A stretch of DNA of 64,000 nucleotides from CAYOWQ01 sp964407695 (lineage in GTDB: Bacteria > Planctomycetota > Phycisphaerae > Phycisphaerales > SM1A02): contig CAYOWQ010000011.1 of the NCBI GenBank assembly GCA_964407695.1, positions 67,942 through 131,941 on the forward strand. Reading direction: 5' to 3'. Below the pieces are notes generated by a model. The model worked only from the letters and a program-made list of their open reading frames with translations, searched no databases and was not told the DNA's origin. Below, piece after piece: positions 27,144 through 34,615 of the stretch; within the stretch, counting starts at the first letter, position 1, and every line of letters begins with the position of its first letter. The position numbers and the translations under genes are program-made.

Positions 27144-29909
27144 TTACGGGGTGCAGGGGCCCCATACGGCCAATAGAAGACCGAGGTCAGCGCCGTTCAC
27201 CGTGCCGCTGCCATCAATGTCACCCTGGCCCGAGAGATTCCAATTGGCCAGGAGCAGACCAAGGTCAGCTCCATCGACGTTACCGTCCTGGTTCAGATCC
27301 TCATCACAGAACTGAGGCAATGAACCGGCATCCACGAACACGTTCTGGATGAGGTGTGCGTTGGGGAAGCCGATCGATGTATAGGTGACATAGTCAGGGG
27401 TACCGCAGTTGGACGTCTTCAAGAAGCTGTTGCCCGTTTGCGGATCCGTGCTGCAGCCGGGGAAGATTGTGCCGGATTGCGGCGGTACGAGCAGTTCAAC
27501 CACCATCTGTGAATCGGCAGGAACCTGAACCGGCGTATCGAACGTTGCGGTAAGCACCTTGAGATCATCGGCCGCAGCGATCGTGATGGCCTGCGACCCG
27601 AGTAGCACAAGATTGGCGGTGTTGGGTGCGCCGCCGTTCGTGTCCCGGTAGACGTTTACGGTGCACACACGGTCAGCGCCGGTGTTGGCTTCAACACCAA
27701 ACTGCACGCAATACACCGTCACATCCTGGCCAGCAGTGGCGGGAATCGTTGCGAGGTTGTAGGACCGCGCGAACTGGTTTGTTCCCGCCCCGCACGCGAC
27801 ACCGAGACCGGCCGTGACGAGACTGCCGGTCTGGTTCAGAACAAGCTCACCACCAGTTTCGCACGCGGGAGGCTGGCAATCGGGAGAGGCATTCACAATC
27901 GACGCGGTCAGCGTGTAGTCGTTGACTCCGTTCGCGCACGGGAAGCCCTCAAAGATCGCCCCATCCGCGGTTCCCGGGCCCACGAACACCACATATTGCG
28001 CTGGCGCCGGAACGCAGACACTCAACGTCTGTGGTTGGCAATCACCGGCTTCCAGATCTCCGAAGATCGTCGTGATCGGGCACATGTTGTCGAGGACAAA
28101 CATGACCACCGGCACCTCACTGTTCAGGGTGACGTTCAATTGTGCCTGTCCGTCACCGTCGGGATCCTGCACGGCAATCTGGTACCAGTCGGTATCTCGG
28201 GCACCAAGCTCCGCCCACACCGTTCCGCAGCGGGTTTGATTGTTCGAGAGCGTCGTAAAAGCGTTTGGTGCTGCGTTGCAACCGCCGTTGGTGTCTTCGC
28301 CGCACAACTCACCCTCAGGAACTCCGCCGCCGGGACATGTCACGGAGCATGACTGGTCCTGCACTTCGAGTTGAACCACGTAATCGTTCGCGCCGCCGCA
28401 TGGGAAGGCATCAAAGATCGGGCCGTTGGTTGCGTCGCCCGGTCCGATGAGGAACGCATAGGTTCCCGGAGCGGCAAGGCTTGCAGTCAACGTTTCAGAC
28501 ACGCACGCGTCCGAGTCGCCAAGCGCCAATGCATTGACGGCAGCGCAATCTGAGAAATCGACGATGGCGTAAAGGCTTGGGAAGTTCGACGTCACGGTGA
28601 ATTTCACGGTGTCGAATCCGGTGCCGTCAGTGTCATCCAGCGTGAACTCATACCAGTCGATGTCGCGGGTTCCGCCTGAGGCAAAGCTCTTGCCGCAGAT
28701 GATGTCGCCATCGGCCAGCGAATCAAACGCCGGAGGATCAGCGTTGCAGCCCCCGTTGGTGTCCTCGCCGCAAGCATCCTGCTCGATGGCTCCGCCATCC
28801 GGACAGGTGATCTCGCAAGGGCCGTCGCCGCAGAACTGTGCAGCTTCGGTTGCGCAGATTCCATCCCAGGCGACGCCGCAACAGAACCCATCGATGGCGC
28901 AGACCGTTTCGCAGCAGGTCTGGTCATTGCAGCCCGGGGTCTGATTCGCTGCGCCACAGTCGTTGGGATTATCAGGACCACACACCGAGATATCCGGCGG
29001 GCAGATCGTCAACGCCTCGCCGACGCAGACAACATCCCATTCCACAACACAGCAGAATGGATCAACGGCGCAGACGGCATTGCAGCAGTTTTCATCGCTG
29101 CAGCCCGGAATTCCGGTCGTGGGCGTGAAGCAGTTGCCGACTCCGGGACCGCCGCAGTTTGATTCGCCTGCGGTGATCGACGCCGAGATCTGGTAATCAT
29201 TCTGACCGAGAGAACAGGGGAATCCTTCAAAGATTCCGCCGGTGCTGATTCCGGGAGCAATGAACACCACATACACTCCCGGTGTGAGGACAGCGTCCAG
29301 TGTATTCTCCGCACAATCCAGACCGTTGCCCGCAGCCTGAATGACAGGAGCAGCGCAGTCTGTTGCATCGAGAACAAATACCTGCGACGGGAACTGCGAC
29401 GCCCAGGTCACCGTCACCACGTCAAATCCGTTTCCGTCCGCATCCGGAACGATGAGCTCGTACCAATCGGTATCACGAGTTCCGGCATCGGCAAAGCAGG
29501 TACCGCAGATCGTGAGATCGGGCAGCATCATTTCAAATGCCGCGGGATCGATATTGCAACCGTCGTTGGTTGACTCCCCGCAGGCTTCCAATTCACTGAC
29601 TCCGGGGCAGAACGGAAGTTCGCAGGATCCACCACCGGCACAGGCTCCAGGCAGTGTGTTGGCGGCAACGCTGACACAGAATTCATCCCACGCCACCAAA
29701 CAGCAATCCGGAACTGCTTCGCAGACCGCTTCGCAACAGACTGAGTTTGTGCATCCAGGGCCGCCCGCTTCGTCACAGGGATGGTCCGCCCGAGGTGGAC
29801 ACAACTGGCCATAGGCCTGGCCGCTCAACAGGCTCGTCGTCAAAATTGCAGGCAGCGATACCGCCCACCGCCGGGAAAACGCGGGTAGCTCTCTCCAAGT
29901 ACCAATCAC
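27144..29909 (-). CDS. secreted Cys-rich modular protein with C-terminal dockerin-like repeats
   Basis: 921 residues from a GTG start. A signal peptide ends near SLLSGQAYGQ. Then come three copies of a short Cys motif of the form CxxxxCCxxVCxxxxxCCxxxWDxxC and three copies of a PPC-like beta domain of about 135 residues opening with CGEDTNGGCN and containing GTRDTDWYE and EGFPC. The last 130 residues hold a jelly-roll-like segment, then a paired calcium-loop repeat (DLNQDGNVDGADLGLLLANW and DIDGSGTVNGADLGLLLAVW) of dockerin type I style. It is probably surface bound or secreted. The start is set by AAGGAG at 29916-29921, 6 nt before GTG 29909; the frame continues upstream to 30251 without support. 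Confidence 0.85.
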   Translation of the reverse strand: MIGTWRELPAFSRRWAVSLPAILTTSLLSGQAYGQLCPPRADHPCDEAGGPGCTNSVCCEAVCEAVPDCCLVAWDEFCVSVAANTLPGACAGGGSCELPFCPGVSELEACGESTNDGCNIDPAAFEMMLPDLTICGTCFADAGTRDTDWYELIVPDADGNGFDVVTVTWASQFPSQVFVLDATDCAAPVIQAAGNGLDCAENTLDAVLTPGVYVVFIAPGISTGGIFEGFPCSLGQNDYQISASITAGESNCGGPGVGNCFTPTTGIPGCSDENCCNAVCAVDPFCCVVEWDVVCVGEALTICPPDISVCGPDNPNDCGAANQTPGCNDQTCCETVCAIDGFCCGVAWDGICATEAAQFCGDGPCEITCPDGGAIEQDACGEDTNGGCNADPPAFDSLADGDIICGKSFASGGTRDIDWYEFTLDDTDGTGFDTVKFTVTSNFPSLYAIVDFSDCAAVNALALGDSDACVSETLTASLAAPGTYAFLIGPGDATNGPIFDAFPCGGANDYVVQLEVQDQSCSVTCPGGGVPEGELCGEDTNGGCNAAPNAFTTLSNNQTRCGTVWAELGARDTDWYQIAVQDPDGDGQAQLNVTLNSEVPVVMFVLDNMCPITTIFGDLEAGDCQPQTLSVCVPAPAQYVVFVGPGTADGAIFEGFPCANGVNDYTLTASIVNASPDCQPPACETGGELVLNQTGSLVTAGLGVACGAGTNQFARSYNLATIPATAGQDVTVYCVQFGVEANTGADRVCTVNVYRDTNGGAPNTANLVLLGSQAITIAAADDLKVLTATFDTPVQVPADSQMVVELLVPPQSGTIFPGCSTDPQTGNSFLKTSNCGTPDYVTYTSIGFPNAHLIQNVFVDAGSLPQFCDEDLNQDGNVDGADLGLLLANWNLSGQGDIDGSGTVNGADLGLLLAVWGPCTP

Positions 29910-29915
29910 AGGAAA

Positions 29916-29921
29916 CTCCTT
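29916..29921 (-). promoter_or_regulatory. Shine-Dalgarno deciding the GTG start at 29909
   Basis: AAGGAG on the minus strand with 6 nt to GTG 29909. No comparable site precedes the other in-frame starts up to 30251, and the signal peptide starts right after this codon. Confidence 0.75.
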
Positions 29922-30125
29922 TTGTTCGATAGAACGCGTGAAGCGCACCAAAACCACTGACGCTCTGCGCACCCCATCATCCGAGCCCGTGAGTGAGATG
30001 GTTGCTGCCAATTCTGGCGAAACTCGAAGGTTCGCGTTATGATCGGGAATCGGTTCGAGGCTGCAGGTAGAGCGACATCCCTCAACCGTCCTACAATCTT
30101 TGTCCCCCTTTCGTGAGAACTTTGA

Positions 30126-30371
30126 ATGATTGAAGCCCTTAAGAGCGATGCGTTTGTAAACATGTTCGGCGGCAGGTTCAAGCTGACCGCATTGATTCAG
30201 AAACGCCTCGGGGAGTTGATCGACGGCGCTCGCCCGCTCGTGGAGCGCCAAGGACGGACGGATCTGGAAATCGTGATCGAGGAGATCCTCCAGGAGAAAA
30301 TCTCCATTGACTGGGAGGCGAGCGGGATCGAGAAGCCGCGCCAGCCAAAGGCTGGAAGCCGGAAATCCTGA
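30126..30371 (+). CDS. rpoZ: RNA polymerase omega subunit-like protein
   Basis: 81 residues with the omega pattern FGGRFKLTALIQKRLGELID, then a helix ending in TDLEIVIEEILQEKI. Omega helps fold the beta' subunit. The opening region is shorter than in Escherichia coli. ATG 30126 has GAGAA about 8 nt before it, and TACAAT at 30092-30097 may be its -10. It is followed by coaC after 21 nt; the rpoZ-coaBC order is common in bacteria, which supports the call. Confidence 0.8.
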   Translation: MIEALKSDAFVNMFGGRFKLTALIQKRLGELIDGARPLVERQGRTDLEIVIEEILQEKISIDWEASGIEKPRQPKAGSRKS

Positions 30372-30392
30372 CCGTTGGAAGGTTCCGCGGCC

Positions 30393-30983
30393 ATGGATGC
30401 GCGGCTTATCGAGGCCGCACGACTACGGGACCGCCACGTCATGGTCGGCCTCTCGGGCGGGATCGCGTGTTACAAAATCGCGTCTGTCGTGAGTGCGTTG
30501 GTGCAATCCGGGGTCCGAGTGACTGTGGCGATGACTCCGGCCGCCACACGATTCGTGACGCCCCTCACGTTTGAAGCTCTGGCGGGCCGGCCGGTGCTCG
30601 TGGATGTTTGGCAACAGACCGACGCGGCGGACCCTCAACACATTCGGTCGGCTCGATCGGTGGATGCCATGCTCATTGCACCATGCACCATGGATCTCTT
30701 GAGCAAGCTCGCAACCGGGCGCTGCGACGACATGGTGACCCTGATCGCCAGTGCGATGGACCTGAAACGCCAACCCATCCTCCTTGCTCCATCAATGAAT
30801 GAAGTGATGTGGCATCAGCCATCGACGCAACGAAACCTTGGCACGTTGCGGAAAGATGGCTTCCGTATCCTCGAGCCCGGCGCCGGCTGGCAGGCCTGTC
30901 GCACCACTGGAGTCGGGCGACTCCCCGAGCCGGACCAGATCATCTCGGCGTTGGCCGACATGTTGGAGGCCGCTTCATCGTGA
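30393..30983 (+). CDS. coaC: phosphopantothenoylcysteine decarboxylase (stand-alone CoaC)
   Basis: 196 residues, an HFCD-family flavoprotein of the CoA pathway. It has GLSGGIACYKIASVVSAL, the active-site His in QHIRSARSVD, IAPCTMDLLSKLATG, the PSMNEVMW substrate clamp and the lid ACRTTGVGRLPEP. The CoaB synthetase half, usually fused in bacteria, is missing. ATG 30393 is used; TTG 30375 is possible. The stop overlaps the GTG start of the EamA gene (GTGA). Confidence 0.85.
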   Translation: MDARLIEAARLRDRHVMVGLSGGIACYKIASVVSALVQSGVRVTVAMTPAATRFVTPLTFEALAGRPVLVDVWQQTDAADPQHIRSARSVDAMLIAPCTMDLLSKLATGRCDDMVTLIASAMDLKRQPILLAPSMNEVMWHQPSTQRNLGTLRKDGFRILEPGAGWQACRTTGVGRLPEPDQIISALADMLEAASS

Positions 30984-31516
30984 ATTCCATCGGGCTGGCC
31001 ATCCTTGCCGGTGTGTCCTGGGGAATCGGCGAGGCATTCACCCGGAGCGTGCTGCACTCCGGCAAGATCGGTCCGCTGACTGCCATCGCGATTCGTTCAA
31101 CCGTCGCATTGCCATTGATCTGGCTGGCGTGGTATGCCGCGAATCGTGGCTGGGCAGGGCTTCGCGCTGAGCCGAATCCTTTGCAGGCTGACGGTCCAAC
31201 ATTGGCCAAACTCATCCTCGGGTCAGGTGTCGTGGCCGGGGCTGTGGCGATGATCTCGTTCTACGCAGCACTCTCGATGGGAGAACTTTCGCGGATCAAG
31301 CCGATCGCATTCTCGTTGGCCCCCGCCTGTGCTGTCATGATCGCCTGGTTGATGATGGGCGAGCCGATGTCAGTCCGAAAGGGGCTCGGCGTGCTGCTGA
31401 TCCTGACGGGCGTTGTGATCCTGACGGGGGGTTCGACCCGTGCGTCGGGGAACGGGGTCGTGCCCGGAGCTACCCCAGGGGTGGCATCGGAGGATTCGAT
31501 GCATCGCAAGCCATGA
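30980..31516 (+). CDS. single-domain EamA/EmrE-like membrane transporter
   Basis: 178 residues, with about four membrane segments and one EamA-like domain (GLAILAGVSWGIGEAFTR, AVAMISFYAALSMGELSRIK, VLLILTGVVILTGG). Most DMT transporters have two such domains, so this one may work as a dimer. The GTG start at 30980 is set by the 4-nt overlap with coaC. The last 147 nt lie opposite the yidD coding region. The final 25 residues after the last membrane segment are hydrophilic. Confidence 0.7.
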   Translation: MNSIGLAILAGVSWGIGEAFTRSVLHSGKIGPLTAIAIRSTVALPLIWLAWYAANRGWAGLRAEPNPLQADGPTLAKLILGSGVVAGAVAMISFYAALSMGELSRIKPIAFSLAPACAVMIAWLMMGEPMSVRKGLGVLLILTGVVILTGGSTRASGNGVVPGATPGVASEDSMHRKP

Positions 31517-31654
31517 CCCCTTGGCCGCCCCGAATCGTTCGATTGCCTCGATCGCGTACATTGAACACGATGGCGTGAATCGGCACTGTCCGCCACACCA
31601 GTGAGCCAGGGTCGATTGGTACACCCTGATAAGCTTGATCAGTAATGCGGACAT
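31370..31654 (-). CDS. yidD: YidD-like membrane protein insertion factor
   Basis: 94 residues. The core matches YidD: LIKLIRVYQ, then CRFTPSCSMYAIEAIERFG, LAMHRILRCHPW and HDPVP, containing the conserved cysteines. YidD assists YidC-dependent insertion of inner-membrane proteins. The 34 residues after HDPVP are a charged tail. Start ATG 31654 is internal to a longer open frame from 31696. Its 3' half overlaps the EamA gene in antisense. Confidence 0.8.
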   Translation of the reverse strand: MSALLIKLIRVYQSTLAHWCGGQCRFTPSCSMYAIEAIERFGAAKGSWLAMHRILRCHPWGSSGHDPVPRRTGRTPRQDHNARQDQQHAEPLSD

Positions 31655-31778
31655 GGGTGCAAATGATCTCAGTACCGAATGCAAGTCGAGCGGCATCCGA
31701 CAGATTCAGTATACGCCTTGCCGTCAATGCCGCCCGCTGCCTTGACAGGCCTCACACTTCGCTCGACTCTTACCGGCC

Positions 31779-32567
31779 ATGTCTCCCGGCCTCCTGGTGC
31801 CCATCATTCTCATTGCCTGGTGTGCGTTGTGCGTCATCGTGGCCGGGATTGTTGCACCGAGGTTAGGACGCATCTGCGGCAATGATCCAATCACTGGCCT
31901 ATTCTGCCTGATCGTCTCGTGGTATCTGCGACTGATACATCACCCGAGATACCGCGGGCTGAACCATGTACCAACTCCAACAATCAGGGATGGCAAGATT
32001 CCGGGCGGAATGATCATCGTCGCCAATCACACCGCGGGCATCGACCCGTTGCTGATTCAGGCTGCCTGTCGCTTTCAGATCCGTTGGATGATGTCGCGAG
32101 AGATGATGGTTCCTGCGCTCGACTGGCTCTGGCGCCGGCAGAGAATCATTCCCGTCGACTTTGACTCGGGAGATTCGGTGGCCCTGAAGGAGGCAATCAG
32201 GCACGTCAAATCCGGCGGTGTCCTGGGGATATTTCCGGAAGGAGGGATCGAGGACCCGGCGTGCGTCCTTCGGCCCTTTCTCCCCGGAGCCGGATTGATC
32301 GTGGCTCGATGCCGGGTTCCGGTGCTTCTGGCCTGGATTCATGGGACACCCCAGGCCAAGACCGCCTTTCACGCGCTGGTTCGATCGAGTCGCTCAAAAG
32401 TCGATTTCCTTGGAGTTCTCAACTACGACCGATCATCGGATGCCCGGGAAATTGTTGAGGATTTGCGCCAACGCATTGCCGACGCTTCCGGCTGGCCCAA
32501 GTCGGATCGGTTGGTCGAGCGTCATCCCCGTGCCGCAAGTCTGATGGACAGCACGGTCTCAGACTGA
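31779..32567 (+). CDS. plsC: 1-acylglycerol-3-phosphate acyltransferase-type protein
   Basis: 262 residues with an N-terminal membrane segment. The PlsC motifs are all present: VANHTAGIDPLLI (catalytic HX4D), RQRIIPVD, the acceptor motif IFPEGGI and PVLLAWIHGT. It probably acylates lysophosphatidic acid or a related lipid. The upstream TTGACA (31742-31747) may belong to its promoter, but no good -10 follows. It converges with ruvA and the stops overlap by 9 nt. Confidence 0.85.
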   Translation: MSPGLLVPIILIAWCALCVIVAGIVAPRLGRICGNDPITGLFCLIVSWYLRLIHHPRYRGLNHVPTPTIRDGKIPGGMIIVANHTAGIDPLLIQAACRFQIRWMMSREMMVPALDWLWRRQRIIPVDFDSGDSVALKEAIRHVKSGGVLGIFPEGGIEDPACVLRPFLPGAGLIVARCRVPVLLAWIHGTPQAKTAFHALVRSSRSKVDFLGVLNYDRSSDAREIVEDLRQRIADASGWPKSDRLVERHPRAASLMDSTVSD

Positions 32568-33185
32568 CCCTTTGAGCCGAAAGGCCGCGGCCACGAGGGC
32601 ATCCGCCTCCCGGATACTCGGGTCGGCCAGGATTGCCCGCTCAACGAGCAACTTGGCAACATGCCGCGGCTCTCCAAGTTGGATGAGAACCGCCAAGGCG
32701 TCGGACGCCGGGCCGGAGATCGCGGTCTCGGCAGCAGCCGCTCCTGGTTGATCCCGGAGAAACCCTTCAACGCGATCCTTGAGTTCGAGAATGATGGTCT
32801 CCGCTGTACGCTTTCCGATCTCCGGCAACTCGGTCAGAGTCGTCGCGTCGCGGCGAGCGATTGCAGCGGCGATGTCGCCAAAGGGCATCTGCAAAGCGCG
32901 AAGCGCCTTGCGGTTTCCGATCCCCTTGACGGTCGTGAACAGCTCGAAGAACGCGCGATCTGCATTGGAAAGAAACCCAACCAGACGAGGAACGAACGTG
33001 GAGCCCTGATTCGGAGTATCAAAGTATTGCAGCGTATGAAAGGTAATCGGATGGCCTTGCATCTGTGACAGTCGGTGATGATCGGCCGCAGGAGTCATCA
33101 CGTGGTAGCCGATCGGACCGCAGCGCACCAGCGCCAATCCGTCGTCGTCGATCCGCTCCAGGGTTCCCTCGATCAGTGCAATCAC
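32559..33185 (-). CDS. ruvA: Holliday junction branch migration protein RuvA
   Basis: 208 residues, normal length. It has an N-terminal OB domain (VIALIEGTLERIDDDGLALV, IGYHVMTP), two HhH motifs (FTTVKGIGNRKALRAL and LTELPEIGKRTAETIILELK) and a C-terminal domain III that docks on RuvB. The GTG start at 33185 is used because the OB fold begins there; the frame upstream is non-conserved. A promoter with TACGAT 6 nt before the GTG is described separately. ruvB and ruvC are not next to it. Confidence 0.92.
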   Translation of the reverse strand: MIALIEGTLERIDDDGLALVRCGPIGYHVMTPAADHHRLSQMQGHPITFHTLQYFDTPNQGSTFVPRLVGFLSNADRAFFELFTTVKGIGNRKALRALQMPFGDIAAAIARRDATTLTELPEIGKRTAETIILELKDRVEGFLRDQPGAAAAETAISGPASDALAVLIQLGEPRHVAKLLVERAILADPSIREADALVAAAFRLKGSV

Positions 33186-33191
33186 TCGAGG

Positions 33192-33221
33192 ATCGTATCG
33201 GAAGATCGGGCTCTCTCGCAA
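33192..33221 (-). promoter_or_regulatory. candidate leaderless promoter of ruvA
   Basis: On the minus strand TTGCGA (33221-33216), an 18-nt spacer and TACGAT (33197-33192), then 6 nt to GTG 33185. Transcription would start at or just before the start codon, and no Shine-Dalgarno is present. Confidence 0.45.
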
Positions 33222-33228
33222 TGAATAC

Positions 33229-33257
33229 TTGCCACAAGGCCAGAGGAAACCTACCTT
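33229..33257 (+). promoter_or_regulatory. candidate leaderless promoter of fabI
   Basis: TTGCCA (33229-33234), a 17-nt spacer and TACCTT (33252-33257), then 7 nt to ATG 33265. Spacing and hexamers fit sigma70, and the start point would fall on the start codon. Confidence 0.5.
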
Positions 33258-33264
33258 GCCGCCT

Positions 33265-34050
33265 ATGTCCATCCTGTCTGGAAAGCGCGGATTGATCGTG
33301 GGGATCGCCAATGACCGTTCGTATGCATGGCACATCGCCAAGAGTTTGATTCAGCAGGGAGCGGAGTGCCTGTTCACCCATCTGCCGGGGGAGAAGATGG
33401 AGCGTCGGGTCAGAATGGCAGTCGACGAGCTGGGCGTGCAGAACCCCTGGTTGGCGGCGATGGATGCCGGAAACGATGGAGATCTCGATGCGGTCTTCTC
33501 CCGAATCTCGACCGAGTTTGGTTCAATGGATTTCCTGGTGCATTCCATTGCTTTCGCCGACAAGGATTGGCTGAAGGAAGGTCTTTTCACATCGACTCCT
33601 CGACAGGTTTTCACTCAGGCCATGGACATCTCGGCCTACACGTATGCCGCCATGGCCAATCGTGCCGCTCCGCTCATGGAGAAGGCTGGTGGAGGGTCGA
33701 TGATTTCCATGAGTTACTACGGCGCTGAAAAGGCGGTGCCGGGCTACAACGTCATGGGTGTGGCGAAGGCCGCCCTCGAAGCAACCAATCGATACCTCGC
33801 GTGGGAACTCGGAAGCAGGAACATTCGAGTCAACACCATCTCCGGTGGACCGCTTCGAACGATGAGCGCCATGGCCGTTGGTGGATTCGGCGACATTCTG
33901 GATTGGGTCGAGAAAAAGTCGCCGCTTCGCAGGAATATCACCGGTGGGGAGGTGGGGGATACCGCCGCATTCCTGCTCAGCCCGCTTGCAGCGGGCATCA
34001 CGGGTCAGGTGATCTATGTCGACGCCGGGTACAGCGCCATGGGCCTCTGA
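33265..34050 (+). CDS. fabI: enoyl-ACP reductase
   Basis: 261 residues, a short-chain dehydrogenase that performs the last step of each fatty acid elongation cycle with NADH. It has GIANDRSYAWHIAKSL (the FabI version of the glycine-rich loop), VHSIAFADK, and the catalytic Tyr/Lys in YNVMGVAKAALE with YY-GAEKAVPG before it. ISGGPLRTMSA follows. ATG 33265 is chosen because FabI proteins begin there; the in-frame start at 33229 would precede it by 12 residues. Confidence 0.93.
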   Translation: MSILSGKRGLIVGIANDRSYAWHIAKSLIQQGAECLFTHLPGEKMERRVRMAVDELGVQNPWLAAMDAGNDGDLDAVFSRISTEFGSMDFLVHSIAFADKDWLKEGLFTSTPRQVFTQAMDISAYTYAAMANRAAPLMEKAGGGSMISMSYYGAEKAVPGYNVMGVAKAALEATNRYLAWELGSRNIRVNTISGGPLRTMSAMAVGGFGDILDWVEKKSPLRRNITGGEVGDTAAFLLSPLAAGITGQVIYVDAGYSAMGL

Positions 34051-34090
34051 GACAGTGGGGGCCTCCTCGGCAATCCTCGACCGTCCGAGA

Positions 34091-34564
34091 TCAGCCAGCA
34101 CTGCTCTTGGGCGGCTCGCCCGAACCGCCCCCGGGCGGACGGTGATTGTGGTTCAGCGACAGTATCAGACCCGATAGCGCGTTGATGGCATCGCGGATCT
34201 CCCCAAGATCCATCTGCGAGACATGGCCATCGGAAATGGCCGCGATGGCCTCGGCACACTCCTTGACGGCGTTGACCGCCGCAGCATCAAGCGCTTCCAT
34301 GCGAACGAAGTGGCCACCCATCTCCTGGCAAACAAAGTCCAGAGTCTTATCTCCAACATCCGGCGCTGCGCTCTGAATGGAACGCACGATTCGTTCAACC
34401 GGGTTGGGTTGGGCTCCGGAGAGCATTCGATTGATCTGGCGAGTCGAAAGGCTCATGGCGGTGGCGAATCGTTTCACTCCGACGGATTCAACGAGCGCGG
34501 CAAATCGTCGGAGTGCTTCCGCCTCGAGTTGTTGATCGCCGGCATTGGTTTCAGAGATCGTCAT
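34091..34564 (-). CDS. small HTH-like protein, putative regulator
   Basis: 157 residues. Residues about 20-60 (LVESVGVKRFATAMSLSTRQ, INRMLSG) look like a helix-turn-helix of the phage-repressor type. The rest is helical with a short Pro/Gly-rich end. A Shine-Dalgarno GGAG lies upstream (CTGTGGAGTC, ATG 34564). The target is unknown and the DNA-binding call rests on pattern only. Confidence 0.55.
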   Translation of the reverse strand: MTISETNAGDQQLEAEALRRFAALVESVGVKRFATAMSLSTRQINRMLSGAQPNPVERIVRSIQSAAPDVGDKTLDFVCQEMGGHFVRMEALDAAAVNAVKECAEAIAAISDGHVSQMDLGEIRDAINALSGLILSLNHNHRPPGGGSGEPPKSSAG

Positions 34565-34615
34565 GTCAAGACTCCACAGGATACCACGAGGCCGTGCTGC
34601 ACGGGGCAGACGTGA

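Noticed and set aside
31742..31770. TTGACA before plsC as a promoter.
   Set aside because: No acceptable -10 at 16-18 nt (GACTCT), so only mentioned in the gene entry.
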